Source: Hanstruepera ponticola (GTDB taxonomy: Bacteria; Bacteroidota; Bacteroidia; Flavobacteriales; Flavobacteriaceae). Taken from it: a DNA stretch of 64,000 nt. Below the pieces are notes generated by a model. The model saw nothing but the letters and a program-made list of their open reading frames with translations, searched no databases and was not told the DNA's origin. Location: the NCBI RefSeq assembly GCF_012931685.1, contig NZ_JABANC010000001.1, forward strand, positions 62,001-126,000, given 5' to 3'. Within the stretch, counting starts at the first letter, position 1; each line of letters opens with the position of its first letter. Shown in pieces: positions 8,696 through 18,451 of this stretch. The translations under genes were made by a program, and so were the position numbers.

Positions 8696-11503
8696 TTAAT
8701 CAAAAAAGAAAACATCATTACCACCTGTTTCTCCTTTTTTACCCAAACTATTAAATTTCCAACTAAAACTCAACATAAAATATTGTTCTAATACAGTACT
8801 TTGCGAATCTTGAATATAATTTTGTGTGGCCGTTCTTCTTGCGTTGGTGTTTTGATTTAATAAATCATAGACCTTTAAAGTTACAGTTCCATTGTTTTTA
8901 AGAACAGAGTACGCTAACGTGGAATTCCAAAACCAGGCACTACTTTGAAATCCTGGACCAATATTTGGGTTGTAGTTATATTGTATATCATTTCGCCATT
9001 CAAAATTTTTAGGTAAGAATAAGGCTGTTTTAATATTTAAATCATGATAAGAAAACTTTCTATCCTCAAAGTCATCAATGTCATACTTATTTGTAGTGAA
9101 CGTAATACGGTATCTTGGTCTAATTTCAAGTATATCCTTCCAAGTAAACGTTAAACTTGCACTTGGTGAAATTGATCTCACCTTACTTGCATACATAACA
9201 TCATTATTGAAATTTATGCTCTTATTTAAATTTGCAAAAGCACCTACACCAAACTTAATTGTTCGTAAACTATCTACTTTAACATCCTTACTGTAGTCCA
9301 AATTTCCATTTACTCTATAATTCCCATCTACATTGGCATAAGTTGTTTCTCTAACAAAATTTTCATCAATAGTCGTTTTAGACACCACTTGGTTTTCAAT
9401 AAATGTAGCACTCACATAACTATAAAACCCCGTTCGTTTTTGCCAGTCAAATGCGTTAAACCCCATGCTGATTCTATGGTTGTTGGAAGGCTCTAAGTTT
9501 GGGTTACCAACAACAGTGTTCAATGGGTCAGACACATTAGCAAATGGCTGTAATTGTTCTAACTGTGGCGGTGTGTTATTTAAACGATAACCTGTCCACA
9601 GTGAAGCTTTTGGGTTGAACCTGTAATTAAAGCTAGACCATAATTCTGTAGCTTCAAAACGTCGTTTTATACTTAATTGTGGTCTTAATAAATCGACATT
9701 TTCAAGTGTTCTAAAAATATAATCAAATCCAGCTCTAGCTGACCATTTCTCCTTACGATAACTTAAACTCACGCCTGGAGTCATACTTTCATTTAAATAC
9801 TCAAAATCCGTGCTCAAATCATTATTAAATATACTGTATTCACCATTAGCGTCTTTATCAAAAGTACTTTTCCTATCGGTGCTTTTGTCTCTACTATAAT
9901 CATAGTCAAAATTGATAAAAAACTCTTTTTTAATAATAGGCAATCGATATCTAATATCTGATCTAAAATTACTCACACCACCCTCGCCATCAGTGTATTG
10001 GTCGCGTATCACTTGGTCTATTAAGACATAATCTGGATTATTAGGATTGTTCACATCTTCTCCATAAACATTTGTTTGCGAAGTCAAAAAATCATCTGAA
10101 TTACGCGCATTAATTTCATTTGTTAAACTAACTCTTACGAATGCGCCTTTATCTCCAAATCGTTTAGTAACATTTAAATTATTTCTGAAATTTTTGGCAT
10201 CGTTTTCAACCAGTGAATTTGTATTTGATTCATTGGTCAATATACGCTCGTCATTTAATGATTCTTCAAAATTATCAAATGTGGTTTTACTTTTTGAATA
10301 GCGAAAGGATGGATCTATATTTATTAAAAAAGTAGAATCTACTTCAATATCAAACCCCATATTTGCACTGTGATTATCATTGTCATTGTATGTACTTGAT
10401 AACGAGTTTGTGAAATATCTTGAATCAGGCAAAATATTCTCTCTTTGGGTTGCTCGTTTGTTTTCTGAACTACTTCCTGAATAAAAATAGTCTGCAGAAA
10501 TGTCTGTGGTTTCACTCAACTCATCAGCATAATTAGCTCCAATATTTTGCGACTTCACAATACCTTCTCCACCTCCAAATGAACGACCATCAATAGTAAA
10601 AGAGCCATTACTTGACATAGACATGCTAGAACCACCTCCAAACATTTTTCTAATTTCACCAAAACTAAAACCAGGCGAATTAATATTATTACCACCAGCC
10701 AAAACACTTATTCGTTGATCATTATCAAAATAATTAAGCATTCCTGCCATTTCATAACGCTCATCAGTTCCGCCTCCTGCAGCTACTCTACCAAAAACAC
10801 CTTTATTATTTTCTTCTTTTATAGTCAGGTTAATAGTTTTATTCTCACCATCTACCGTCTCACCTGTGAAGGCTTCAGATTTTGTTTTGGTATCAACAAC
10901 CTGAATTTTTTCAATAATATCTTTTGTTAGGTTTTTAGTGGTAATTGTTGGGTCATCACCAAAAAATGGTTTTCCATTAACAAGTATTTTATTAACCTCT
11001 TTGCCATTGACTTTTATTTTTCCTTCATCATCGACTTCAACACCTGGTAACTGTTTTAATAAATCTTCAACAGTTGCATCCTTTTTGGTTTTGAACGATT
11101 TCACATTAAACTCCAATGTATCTTTTTTAATAGTGATTGGAGCAGCCGATTTGATAACGACTTCATCAAGCGCATTTGAAACTTCCATTTCAATAACACC
11201 TAAATCTATGGTTTCTTTATTTAGCTCAACCTTTTTGTAATATGTTTTATAACCAACATATGAAATATAGAGATTTACTGATTTGTCATTGGTTTTATCT
11301 TCTAATTGAAACTCCCCTTCTTTATTGGTAATGGTATAAGAAATCACTGAACTATCTTGAACTCTCTCAACATGCACCGTAGCAGACTCCAACGGCAAAT
11401 TTTCATCAACCGATTTGATACTACCGAAAATTTTAAAATTATTGGATTGCGCAAAAGTAAAAGTTAAGCAAAAGCAAGTTGCTATCAGAAATAGAGACTT
11501 CAT
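8696..11503 (-). CDS. Outer-membrane beta-barrel protein with carboxypeptidase-regulatory and plug domains
   Basis: 935 residues from an ATG at 11503. A signal peptide (to about residue 19, ending FAQ) leads into a carboxypeptidase-regulatory-like beta-sandwich at about 25-110 (IFGSIKSVDE, ISYVGYKTYYKKVEL). Then come a TonB-plug-like region at about 120-225 (DVLLKQLPGVEVDDEGKIKV-like block and ILVNGKPFFGDDP) and a long barrel of the OMP_b-brl_3 type. This family is common in Bacteroidota and is distinct from SusC. The transported substrate is unknown and no SusD partner is adjacent. It is a single gene between the TPM operon and der. Confidence 0.88.
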   Translation of the reverse strand: MKSLFLIATCFCLTFTFAQSNNFKIFGSIKSVDENLPLESATVHVERVQDSSVISYTITNKEGEFQLEDKTNDKSVNLYISYVGYKTYYKKVELNKETIDLGVIEMEVSNALDEVVIKSAAPITIKKDTLEFNVKSFKTKKDATVEDLLKQLPGVEVDDEGKIKVNGKEVNKILVNGKPFFGDDPTITTKNLTKDIIEKIQVVDTKTKSEAFTGETVDGENKTINLTIKEENNKGVFGRVAAGGGTDERYEMAGMLNYFDNDQRISVLAGGNNINSPGFSFGEIRKMFGGGSSMSMSSNGSFTIDGRSFGGGEGIVKSQNIGANYADELSETTDISADYFYSGSSSENKRATQRENILPDSRYFTNSLSSTYNDNDNHSANMGFDIEVDSTFLINIDPSFRYSKSKTTFDNFEESLNDERILTNESNTNSLVENDAKNFRNNLNVTKRFGDKGAFVRVSLTNEINARNSDDFLTSQTNVYGEDVNNPNNPDYVLIDQVIRDQYTDGEGGVSNFRSDIRYRLPIIKKEFFINFDYDYSRDKSTDRKSTFDKDANGEYSIFNNDLSTDFEYLNESMTPGVSLSYRKEKWSARAGFDYIFRTLENVDLLRPQLSIKRRFEATELWSSFNYRFNPKASLWTGYRLNNTPPQLEQLQPFANVSDPLNTVVGNPNLEPSNNHRISMGFNAFDWQKRTGFYSYVSATFIENQVVSKTTIDENFVRETTYANVDGNYRVNGNLDYSKDVKVDSLRTIKFGVGAFANLNKSINFNNDVMYASKVRSISPSASLTFTWKDILEIRPRYRITFTTNKYDIDDFEDRKFSYHDLNIKTALFLPKNFEWRNDIQYNYNPNIGPGFQSSAWFWNSTLAYSVLKNNGTVTLKVYDLLNQNTNARRTATQNYIQDSQSTVLEQYFMLSFSWKFNSLGKKGETGGNDVFFFD

Positions 11504-11593
11504 TTTTTGATTGATGGTTGATTAAGATTATTCAGAAAAACGAAGGTAAATCGATTTTCGTATGAATTTTCTTAAAAAAAAGATAAAGTTGTG

Positions 11594-12898
11594 TTATTTT
11601 TTTCTCATGTAAACGCTCACCGGAACACCATGGAAATCAAAATGTTCGCGCAACTTATTTTCAAGAAAGCGTTTGTAAGGGTCTCGGACATATTGTGGTA
11701 AATTACAGAAAAACGCAAACTGTGGTTGGGGTGTAGGTAATTGCATAATGTATTTAATCTTCACAAACTTGCCTTTATATGCAGGTGGTGGATAATTTTC
11801 AATAAGCGGAAGCAATACTTCATTGAGTTTACTCGTCTTAATTTTCTTCGAACGGTTTTTGTAAACTTCAACAGCCGTTTCAATAGCTTTAAAAATACGC
11901 TGTTTATTTAGAACAGAAATAAACACAATAGGCACATCGGCAAATGGTTCTATTTGAGACTTTATATATTTCTCAAATTCCTTGATTGTTTTATTGTCCT
12001 TTTCAACTAAATCCCATTTATTGACTAAAATTACAATACCTTTTCGATTACGTTCTGCCAACCAAAAAATATTTTGAACTTGGCCGTCAAAACCTCTGGT
12101 GGCATCTAAAACTAGTAAGCACACATCACAATGCTCAATGGCTCGAACACTTCGCATAACAGAATAAAACTCAAGATCTTCCTTGACTTTGGATTTTTTT
12201 CTAATTCCAGCAGTATCAACCAAATTAAATTCAAATCCAAAACGATTGTATTTTGTATCTATAGCATCTCGTGTAGTTCCTGCAATATCGGTAACTATAT
12301 AGCGATCTTCACCAATTAAGGCATTTATGAATGATGATTTACCAGCGTTTGGTCTCCCTACAACGGCGAAACGAGGTAGCTCTTCTTCTTCAACTTCTTC
12401 TTTTTCTGGAAGTGCCTCAACAAGCGCGTCCAGTAAATCACCTGTACCACTACCATTGATGCTAGCAATAGTATAATAATCTCCTAAACCAAGCGAATAA
12501 AATTCAACAGCATCTTCAGCGCGTTTAGCATTATCAACTTTATTTACAGCTAAAAACACAGGCTTTGTTACTTTTCTCAATAATCTAGCAACATCTTCAT
12601 CCATTCCAGTAACCCCAGCTTCCACATCGACCATAAAAATAATTGCATCAGCTTCATCGATAGCAATTTCAACCTGCTTGTCTATTTCAGCTTCAAAAAT
12701 ATCGTCACTACCTTTTACATAGCCACCGGTATCAATTAAAGAAAACTCTCTGCCGTTCCAGTCACTCTTACCATAATGACGGTCTCTAGTGACACCACTC
12801 ACAGCATCAACTATTGCTTCACGACGTTGTATTAAACGATTGAAGAATGTTGATTTTCCAACATTTGGCCTTCCCACTATGGCTACGATATTACTCAT
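11594..12898 (-). CDS. der: Ribosome biogenesis GTPase Der (EngA)
   Basis: 434 residues. Two tandem G domains are evident: GRPNVGKST near residue 8 with NKVD near 119, and GRPNAGKSS near 182 with NKWD near 296. A KH-like C-terminal domain follows. This double-GTPase build is unique to Der, which acts in assembly of the large ribosomal subunit. It starts at an ATG at 12898, 18 bases downstream of a TATATTTG element. Confidence 0.97.
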   Translation of the reverse strand: MSNIVAIVGRPNVGKSTFFNRLIQRREAIVDAVSGVTRDRHYGKSDWNGREFSLIDTGGYVKGSDDIFEAEIDKQVEIAIDEADAIIFMVDVEAGVTGMDEDVARLLRKVTKPVFLAVNKVDNAKRAEDAVEFYSLGLGDYYTIASINGSGTGDLLDALVEALPEKEEVEEEELPRFAVVGRPNAGKSSFINALIGEDRYIVTDIAGTTRDAIDTKYNRFGFEFNLVDTAGIRKKSKVKEDLEFYSVMRSVRAIEHCDVCLLVLDATRGFDGQVQNIFWLAERNRKGIVILVNKWDLVEKDNKTIKEFEKYIKSQIEPFADVPIVFISVLNKQRIFKAIETAVEVYKNRSKKIKTSKLNEVLLPLIENYPPPAYKGKFVKIKYIMQLPTPQPQFAFFCNLPQYVRDPYKRFLENKLREHFDFHGVPVSVYMRKK

Positions 12899-12916
12899 TA
12901 CTTATAAAATTTGATG

Positions 12917-12924
12917 CAAATATA
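12917..12924 (-). promoter_or_regulatory. Candidate -7 element for der
   Basis: Leftward TATATTTG matches the Bacteroidota TAnnTTTG -7 box exactly and sits 18 bases from the der start. No TTG was found at the expected -33 spacing, so support is partial. Confidence 0.35.
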
Positions 12925-12975
12925 ATGATAAGCTTATGATTTCGTTATATTTTAGTACAGCGTTTAAAATTTAAA

Positions 12976-13710
12976 ATGATGAAAAAGAATTTACCTGCAA
13001 TATTTTTTTCTTTAGCCATAATTATTTCTGCCTACATATTGGGTAATTCTTTTATGAATAGAAATAAAGTTGATGGAAGCATTTCTGTAACTGGATTGGG
13101 CAATGAAGACTTTACATCAGATTTAATAGTTTGGGGTGGCTCATATCAACAAGAAAACTTTGACTTGACAGAAGCCTATAAAGCCTTGGAAAATGATAAA
13201 ACTGCTATTACTAAATATCTTAAATTAAAAGGTATTAGTGAAAATGAACTGGTATTCAATGCTGTAAATAGTTCGAAAAATCAAAGAGCCAAGTATTCGT
13301 CTGATGGCAAATATATTGGTGAAGAATTTCTAGGTTATCGACTGACTCAATCTTTAAAAATTGAATCAAATGATGTAGAAAAAGTAGAAAAAATATCGAG
13401 AGAAATAACAGAGCTTTTAAACAAAGGTATTCAGTTTTACTCTGAAACACCACGTTATTATTACACTAAATTAGCAGATTTGAAAATTGAAATGATTTCA
13501 AGAGCTACATCGGATGCCAAGCAACGAGCAGAAATGATAGCTACTAACTCTGGAGGTAGGCTTGGCAACCTTATATCAGCTAAAATGGGTATCTTTCAAA
13601 TAACTGGGCAAAACTCAAATGAAGATTACTCATGGGGTGGCACTTACAATACGTCCTCAAAAAAAAAGACTGCATCAATAACCATGAAGTTAACTTATGA
13701 AGCTAACTAA
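12976..13710 (+). CDS. SIMPL domain-containing protein
   Basis: 244 residues. A membrane anchor or uncleaved signal spans residues 5-24. The SIMPL (DUF541) fold follows, with SISVTGLGNEDFTSD near residue 38, alternating strands, and a final SITMKLTYEAN strand. The A-x-x-R-A-E-x-IA block near residue 185 is typical. Members are envelope proteins of unclear role. It diverges from der and is followed 8 bases later by a two-helix membrane protein. Confidence 0.85.
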   Translation: MMKKNLPAIFFSLAIIISAYILGNSFMNRNKVDGSISVTGLGNEDFTSDLIVWGGSYQQENFDLTEAYKALENDKTAITKYLKLKGISENELVFNAVNSSKNQRAKYSSDGKYIGEEFLGYRLTQSLKIESNDVEKVEKISREITELLNKGIQFYSETPRYYYTKLADLKIEMISRATSDAKQRAEMIATNSGGRLGNLISAKMGIFQITGQNSNEDYSWGGTYNTSSKKKTASITMKLTYEAN

Positions 13711-13718
13711 TTTGTTTT

Positions 13719-14231
13719 ATGTCCATTAAGAAACAAGATATTGTCTTACGCCCGCGATTTAAAAAGCTACTGAATAAAAAAAATACTTTTTATTTAGAAC
13801 AATTTCAAATGGCCAAAACCAACCAGAAAAAATTTATTGTTTCAATAATTGATGACCATGTATTTTTGAAACTCCCCAAAGACAAACAACAGTTTTGGTC
13901 TCCTCAATTACATTTGGAAATAAATGAAGATGGCGAAAAAACTGCTATTCTACACGGTGTTTTTGGACCCAATCCAACAGTATGGACCATGTTTATGTTT
14001 TTTCACTTTATTGTTGCTGGTTTATTTATTGCTTTCGCTATATGGGCTTACTCAAATTGGGCTTTAGATAATTCCTACGTTGTTCAACTAGGTGTTATGT
14101 TTTTATTGGTTATTTTATGGTTTGTACTCTATTTTGCAGGACGCATTGGAAAAGATTCTAGCAAAGAAGAAATGCACGACCTTTATGATTTTATGATTGA
14201 GGTTATAAATGAAAAACCCAACAATAAATAA
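13719..14231 (+). CDS. Conserved two-helix membrane protein, unknown function
   Basis: 170 residues. A basic, soluble N-terminal part (about 1-85, containing a KFIVSIIDDHVFLKLP strand pattern) is followed by two hydrophobic helices at about 91-112 and 122-143, then a short acidic tail. I recognise no named domain. Flavobacterial genomes often carry similar proteins next to era. It is 8 bases after the SIMPL gene and is probably in the same transcript. It converges on era with only 2 bases between the stops. Confidence 0.65.
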   Translation: MSIKKQDIVLRPRFKKLLNKKNTFYLEQFQMAKTNQKKFIVSIIDDHVFLKLPKDKQQFWSPQLHLEINEDGEKTAILHGVFGPNPTVWTMFMFFHFIVAGLFIAFAIWAYSNWALDNSYVVQLGVMFLLVILWFVLYFAGRIGKDSSKEEMHDLYDFMIEVINEKPNNK

Positions 14232-14233
14232 TA

Positions 14234-15118
14234 CTATTGATTGTAACCAAAACGTTTCAACTGTCGTTGATCACTACGCCAGTTTTTATTCACCTTCACA
14301 TATAGTTCTAAATGTACCTGCTTACCAAAAAATTTCTCTAAATCCTTTCTAGCCTCTATACCAACTCGTTTAATGGCTGAACCTTTGTGTCCTATAATAA
14401 TGCCTTTTTGAGTTTCACGCTCTACCATTATTACAGAACGCATGCGGATAATATCATCTTCTTCAAAAAACTCTTCTGTATCAATCTCAACAGCATAAGG
14501 TATTTCCTTTTTATAATGCATTAAGATTTTCTCACGAATGGTTTCATTAACAAAAAAACGTTCGGGCTTATCTGTTAGCTGATCTTTTGGATAAAATGGG
14601 GGCGATTCAGGTAATAACTCAACTATACGACTAAATACTTCTTTTACATTAAAACCTTCTAATGCCGATATAGCAAAAATCTCAGCATTTGGGACTTTTT
14701 CAGACCATAAAGCAACATGTTCCTCTAATTGCTCTTGATTGGACTTGTCAATTTTATTTAAAAGCAATAGAACAGGTGTTTTCGAATTGGTTATCTTATT
14801 AAAAAAGGCCTCATCTTTTAATTCCTTTTCACCTATTTCCACCATATAAATAAGCACGTCAGCATCATCAAATGCTGATTTTACAAAATCCATCATGGAC
14901 TCTTGCAATTCATATGCTGGCTTTATAATACCAGGCGTGTCGGATAAAATCACTTGAAAATTATCGCCATTAACAATTCCTAAAATTCTGTGTCGAGTTG
15001 TTTGTGCTTTGGAAGTAATAATAGACAGCTTCTCACCAACAAAGGCATTCATCAATGTTGATTTCCCAACATTGGGATTACCTATAATATTTACAAAACC
15101 TGCTTTATGAGAAACCAC
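14234..15118 (-). CDS. era: GTPase Era (GTG start)
   Basis: 294 residues. The G domain holds GNPNVGKST near residue 13, DTPG near 60 and NKID near 122. The C-terminal KH domain has the G-H-K-G-S-x-I-K-R-V-G block near 243. Era binds 16S rRNA and helps mature the small subunit. The only start before the conserved HKAGFVNI stretch is a GTG at 15118. That GTG lies just 5 bases past the T-run of the tRNA terminator, so era expression probably needs read-through or a promoter inside the tRNA unit. Confidence 0.96.
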   Translation of the reverse strand: MVSHKAGFVNIIGNPNVGKSTLMNAFVGEKLSIITSKAQTTRHRILGIVNGDNFQVILSDTPGIIKPAYELQESMMDFVKSAFDDADVLIYMVEIGEKELKDEAFFNKITNSKTPVLLLLNKIDKSNQEQLEEHVALWSEKVPNAEIFAISALEGFNVKEVFSRIVELLPESPPFYPKDQLTDKPERFFVNETIREKILMHYKKEIPYAVEIDTEEFFEEDDIIRMRSVIMVERETQKGIIIGHKGSAIKRVGIEARKDLEKFFGKQVHLELYVKVNKNWRSDQRQLKRFGYNQ

Positions 15119-15123
15119 ACTAT

Positions 15124-15152
15124 AAAAAAAAGTCTCTCAAATTTTGAGAGAC
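15124..15152 (-). terminator. Terminator after tRNA-fMet, abutting era
   Basis: Leftward, a 9-pair stem (GTCTCTCAA with TTGAGAGAC) with a 3-base loop is followed by eight T. It ends 5 bases before the GTG start of era. Confidence 0.75.
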
Positions 15153-15159
15153 AAATTAG

Positions 15160-15232
<73 letters not shown>

Positions 15233-15242
15233 ATTTAGACTG

Positions 15243-15272
15243 CAAATATACAATGCTTTTTAGATATTACAA
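15243..15272 (-). promoter_or_regulatory. Promoter of tRNA-fMet
   Basis: Leftward TTG, 19 bases, then TATATTTG, then 10 bases to the tRNA 5' end. This is a full match to the flavobacterial consensus (TTG-N17..23-TAnnTTTG) and is the best promoter in the window. Confidence 0.8.
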
Positions 15273-15289
15273 GTATATTTTACAGAAAT

Positions 15290-15472
15290 TTATTGTTCAA
15301 TACTTTCAGCATTAAAATAAACTAATTCGGTATTGTCAAATTTCACTTGTATTTGAATAGGGTTACAACACACCTCACAGTCTTCAATATAACTTTGGTT
15401 TTCTTGACTAATATCTAGCAACATGGATATACTTTCCCAACAATAAGGACAATGAAAAAACTGTTCTAACAT
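15290..15472 (-). CDS. CPXCG-type cysteine-rich zinc-ribbon protein
   Basis: 60 residues. Two cysteine pairs, Cys8/Cys11 (CPYC) and Cys32/Cys35 with an extra Cys36 (CEVCC), make a small zinc ribbon. The length and spacing match the CPXCG motif-containing cysteine-rich family, whose role is unknown. The start is only about 13 bases beyond the T-run of the LRR gene's terminator, so a promoter inside that stretch or read-through is required. The tRNA-fMet unit follows. Confidence 0.85.
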   Translation of the reverse strand: MLEQFFHCPYCWESISMLLDISQENQSYIEDCEVCCNPIQIQVKFDNTELVYFNAESIEQ

Positions 15473-15485
15473 GACAATAATTTAC

Positions 15486-15525
15486 AAAAAAAAAGACCAT
15501 GAATTATTTCATGGTCTCTTTTTTA
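15486..15525 (-). terminator. Terminator after the LRR gene
   Basis: A 9-pair stem (GACCATGAA with TTCATGGTC) with a TTAT/ATAA loop has nine T on its leftward side, and a T-rich run on the rightward side as well. It sits between the LRR gene stop and the zinc-ribbon gene. Confidence 0.75.
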
Positions 15526-15546
15526 ACTATTGTTAAAACTTAAAAA

Positions 15547-16362
15547 TTAATCATTGTCAGTAATTACGGTATCTACGTTATTAAAATCCATAAAGTTTGG
15601 ATTATTACCATTTACAATGCTAATGTAATCTTGACTTAATTTGTTATCACTTACCATAAACGTCATTAATTTTGGAAAATAAGACAGTTCAAATGGTAAA
15701 TCTCCTGTTAATTCATTGCTTGCTAACACAAGTTCTTCCAACTGCTTTAATTCAGCAATTTCAACGGGAATCTCACCAGAAATCTTATTATCGATTAAAC
15801 TTAATTTTACTAATTTGGTGAGGGAATTTATCTGTGTTGGAATCGTACCAGACAACTGGTTACTTCCAATTAACAATTCTTTTAGGTTAGACAAGCCTGT
15901 AATAGCCACTGGGATCTCTCCTGACAAACTATTACTGTATAATTTTATGACTTTAAGATTTTGAAGGTTACCTATTTCATCTGGAATACGCCCTTCTAAA
16001 CTATTCATAAATATTTCTAGAGATTCTAATTGCTTTAATTCACCGATTGATTGAGGTAAATTACCAGTGATTTTATTAAAACCTAATTTGATTGATTTTA
16101 AATGAGTTAACTTTCCTAATTCTTCAGGCAATGTTCCTTGCAGATTATTAAACTCAAGGTTTAAAGCAACAACTTGATTTTCTTCAACCGTAACACCATA
16201 CCAAGTATTTATTGGTGTACTTAAATCCCAAGTGTTTACCCATTGGTCACCTTTGGTTGCGTTGTATAATGCTAGAAGTGCTTCTTTTTCGCTTGTTGAA
16301 ACGCTTGCAAAAGAATTTACAGCTACGAAAAGACAAAGTAATGTTAGTTTTAAAGTTTTCAT
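15547..16362 (-). CDS. Secreted leucine-rich repeat protein, plant-type repeats
   Basis: 271 residues from an ATG at 16362. A TTG two codons upstream is less likely. A signal peptide ends near residue 19 (NSFAS). An LRR N-cap follows (SEKEALLALYNATKGDQW, then NTWYGV), then about seven 24-residue repeats from about 70 to 240. Their consensus is L-x-x-L-x-L-x-x-N-x-L-x-G-x-[IL]-P-x-x-I, the plant-specific class found in receptor kinases. No type IX sorting domain is present at the C-terminus. It is probably an extracytoplasmic binding or adhesion protein. Confidence 0.88.
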   Translation of the reverse strand: MKTLKLTLLCLFVAVNSFASVSTSEKEALLALYNATKGDQWVNTWDLSTPINTWYGVTVEENQVVALNLEFNNLQGTLPEELGKLTHLKSIKLGFNKITGNLPQSIGELKQLESLEIFMNSLEGRIPDEIGNLQNLKVIKLYSNSLSGEIPVAITGLSNLKELLIGSNQLSGTIPTQINSLTKLVKLSLIDNKISGEIPVEIAELKQLEELVLASNELTGDLPFELSYFPKLMTFMVSDNKLSQDYISIVNGNNPNFMDFNNVDTVITDND

Positions 16363-16390
16363 ATTCAATAGATTTGGGATTAATCTGATT

Positions 16391-16421
16391 CAATATTAGA
16401 ACAATGAACGCTTAAATCCAA
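16391..16421 (-). promoter_or_regulatory. Candidate promoter of the LRR gene
   Basis: Leftward TTG, 20 bases, then TAATATTG, which has one mismatch to TAnnTTTG. It lies 28 bases before the LRR start. Confidence 0.4.
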
Positions 16422-16466
16422 AATTATTCGATGAACTACTATTTAATGTAAGAATTTACGTATTAA

Positions 16467-18371
16467 TTATAGTGAATCTATTTGTTCATGTACTTTTTCC
16501 CAATCTTTCATAAGACTCTCAAGTTTATTTTTTTTTCCTTGATAGTCATCAAAAAAAGCTGGATCCGACACTATTTCATCATAATTAGTTGCTAATTCTA
16601 CATCAATGGATTTGATGTCTTTTTCTAGTTGATTAATTTTGGATTCAAGATTACTCAACTTATTGGTAAGTGATTTTAATTTTTTTTGAGACTCGTAGGA
16701 ATCCTTATTACTTGCTTTAGGCTTTTGCTTTTCAACCTCTCTTTTTTCAACTTCTCTCAAATTTTCAACATTTCGCTGTTCCAAATAAAAGTCAATATTA
16801 CCTAAATACTCCTTAATTTTTTGATCTTTAAACTCATAAACCACATCAGTAAGTCCTTGTAAAAAATCTCTATCATGTGATACTAAAATCAAAGTACCTT
16901 CAAAATTTTTCAAAGCATCTTTTAAGACATTTTTTGATTTAATGTCTAAATGGTTTGTTGGTTCATCCATTACTAACACATTGAACGGTTGTAATAGTAA
17001 TTTTGCCAATGCTAAACGGTTACGTTCGCCTCCTGATAAAACACGTACATATTTATCAACTTCTTCACCACGAAATAAAAAAGCTCCTAATATATCACGA
17101 ACACGACTCCTGTTCTTTTCATTAGCAGCATCAATCATAGTATCTAAAACCGTTTTGCTTCCATCCAAATACTCTGCTTGATTTTGGGCGAAATAAGCTA
17201 TTTGAACATTGTGCCCCAGTTTTAAATCACCTTGATGTTTTATTTCACCAACAATTATTTTTGCCAAGGTAGATTTACCTTGACCATTTTGGCCTACAAA
17301 GGCAGTTTTTGTATCTCTTGAAATAGTTAGGTTAATATTTTTCAAGACCTGCAAATCATCATAATTTTTCGAAATTTTTGATGCTTCTACAACAACTTTA
17401 CCAGGTGTAACTGAAACTGGAAAATTCAAGGACATTACACTGTTATCCTCCTCATCAACTTCAACGCGCTCCATTCTATCCAATTTCTTTATTAAAGATT
17501 GTGCCATTGATGCTTTTGATGCTTTTGCTCTAAATTTTTCGATAAGTTTTTCAGTTTGCTGAATTTGCTTATCCTGATTTTTCTGGGTTGCCAGTTGTTG
17601 TTCCTTAATTTCTTTTCGCAGCACTAAAAACTGTGAGTAAGGCTTGCTGTAATCATAAATCCTACCTAGTGAAATCTCTATAGTTCTGTTGGTCACATTG
17701 TCTAAAAACATTTTATCGTGAGATACAATAACTACAGCTCCAGGATAGTTTTTTAAGAAGCCTTCTAACCAAATAATTGATTCTATATCTAAATGATTGG
17801 TAGGCTCATCCAACAATAATAAATCATTATTTTGAAGTAATAATTTGGCTAATTCAATACGCATACGCCATCCTCCAGAGAAGGTATCTGTCAGCTTATT
17901 AAAATCATCACGCTTAAAACCAAGACCTTGTAATATTTTTTCGGTTTCTCCTTGATAATTATAACCACCTAAAATTTCATATTGATGTTGCAATTCATTT
18001 AAATCAATCATCAGTTGATGATATCCTTCACTATCATAGTCAGTTCTTTCAACCAATTGTTTATTAATATCTTCTAGCTTACTTTCAACTTCTTTTATTT
18101 CTTTAAAAGCTTCATACGATTCTTCCAAAACCGTACGTCCAAATTCAAAATCTATATCTTGTTTTAAAAACCCTATTTTTAAGTTTTTATCAGCCGCTAT
18201 TTGCCCTGAATCAGGTTCCATCTCTTTAGAGAGAATTTTAAGCATTGTGGATTTACCTGCACCATTCTTTCCTATAAGCCCAATGCGATCTCCAGAGCTT
18301 AATTTAAAAGTTATTTCTTCGAACAAATATTCGCCTTGAAATGAAATGGAAAGATTATGAATGTTAAGCAT
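16467..18371 (-). CDS. ABC-F family ATP-binding protein
   Basis: 634 residues and no membrane segment. There are two ABC domains: Walker A GKNGAGKST near residue 36 with FSGGWRMR, and GQNGQGKST near 348 with LSGGERNR. Each has a DEPTNHLD Walker B block. They are joined by a basic linker of the ABC-F kind and followed by a charged coiled-coil tail (about 545-634). ABC-F proteins act on the ribosome as translation factors. The tail suggests the Uup-like branch, but I cannot separate that from a resistance-type member by eye. Confidence 0.92.
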   Translation of the reverse strand: MLNIHNLSISFQGEYLFEEITFKLSSGDRIGLIGKNGAGKSTMLKILSKEMEPDSGQIAADKNLKIGFLKQDIDFEFGRTVLEESYEAFKEIKEVESKLEDINKQLVERTDYDSEGYHQLMIDLNELQHQYEILGGYNYQGETEKILQGLGFKRDDFNKLTDTFSGGWRMRIELAKLLLQNNDLLLLDEPTNHLDIESIIWLEGFLKNYPGAVVIVSHDKMFLDNVTNRTIEISLGRIYDYSKPYSQFLVLRKEIKEQQLATQKNQDKQIQQTEKLIEKFRAKASKASMAQSLIKKLDRMERVEVDEEDNSVMSLNFPVSVTPGKVVVEASKISKNYDDLQVLKNINLTISRDTKTAFVGQNGQGKSTLAKIIVGEIKHQGDLKLGHNVQIAYFAQNQAEYLDGSKTVLDTMIDAANEKNRSRVRDILGAFLFRGEEVDKYVRVLSGGERNRLALAKLLLQPFNVLVMDEPTNHLDIKSKNVLKDALKNFEGTLILVSHDRDFLQGLTDVVYEFKDQKIKEYLGNIDFYLEQRNVENLREVEKREVEKQKPKASNKDSYESQKKLKSLTNKLSNLESKINQLEKDIKSIDVELATNYDEIVSDPAFFDDYQGKKNKLESLMKDWEKVHEQIDSL

Positions 18372-18372
18372 T

Positions 18373-18400
18373 TTGTTACAATTGTTACAAATTGTTATTG
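18373..18400. repeat. Short tandem 9-mer repeat between divergent genes
   Basis: TTGTTACAA occurs twice back to back, followed after one base by the near copy TTGTTATTG. It lies directly upstream of the ABC-F start. It may be a regulator site or chance AT-rich sequence. Confidence 0.35.
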
Positions 18401-18418
18401 ATTAAAGAATTAATTTTG
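18392..18418 (+). promoter_or_regulatory. Candidate promoter of the DUF983 gene
   Basis: TTG (18392-18394), 16 bases, then TAATTTTG, a full match to the -7 box. The ATG at 18452 follows after 33 bases. This placement argues against the TTG at 18392 being a start codon. Confidence 0.45.
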
Positions 18419-18451
18419 CAATTCCCAAAGTGCAAAAGTAAACTTTTAAAG

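Noticed and set aside
8551-8754. A Val/Leu-rich frame in the Gly-rich tail of the second TPM protein
   Set aside because: It is a shadow of the GGT/GGA codon repeats in another frame and runs past the real gene end.
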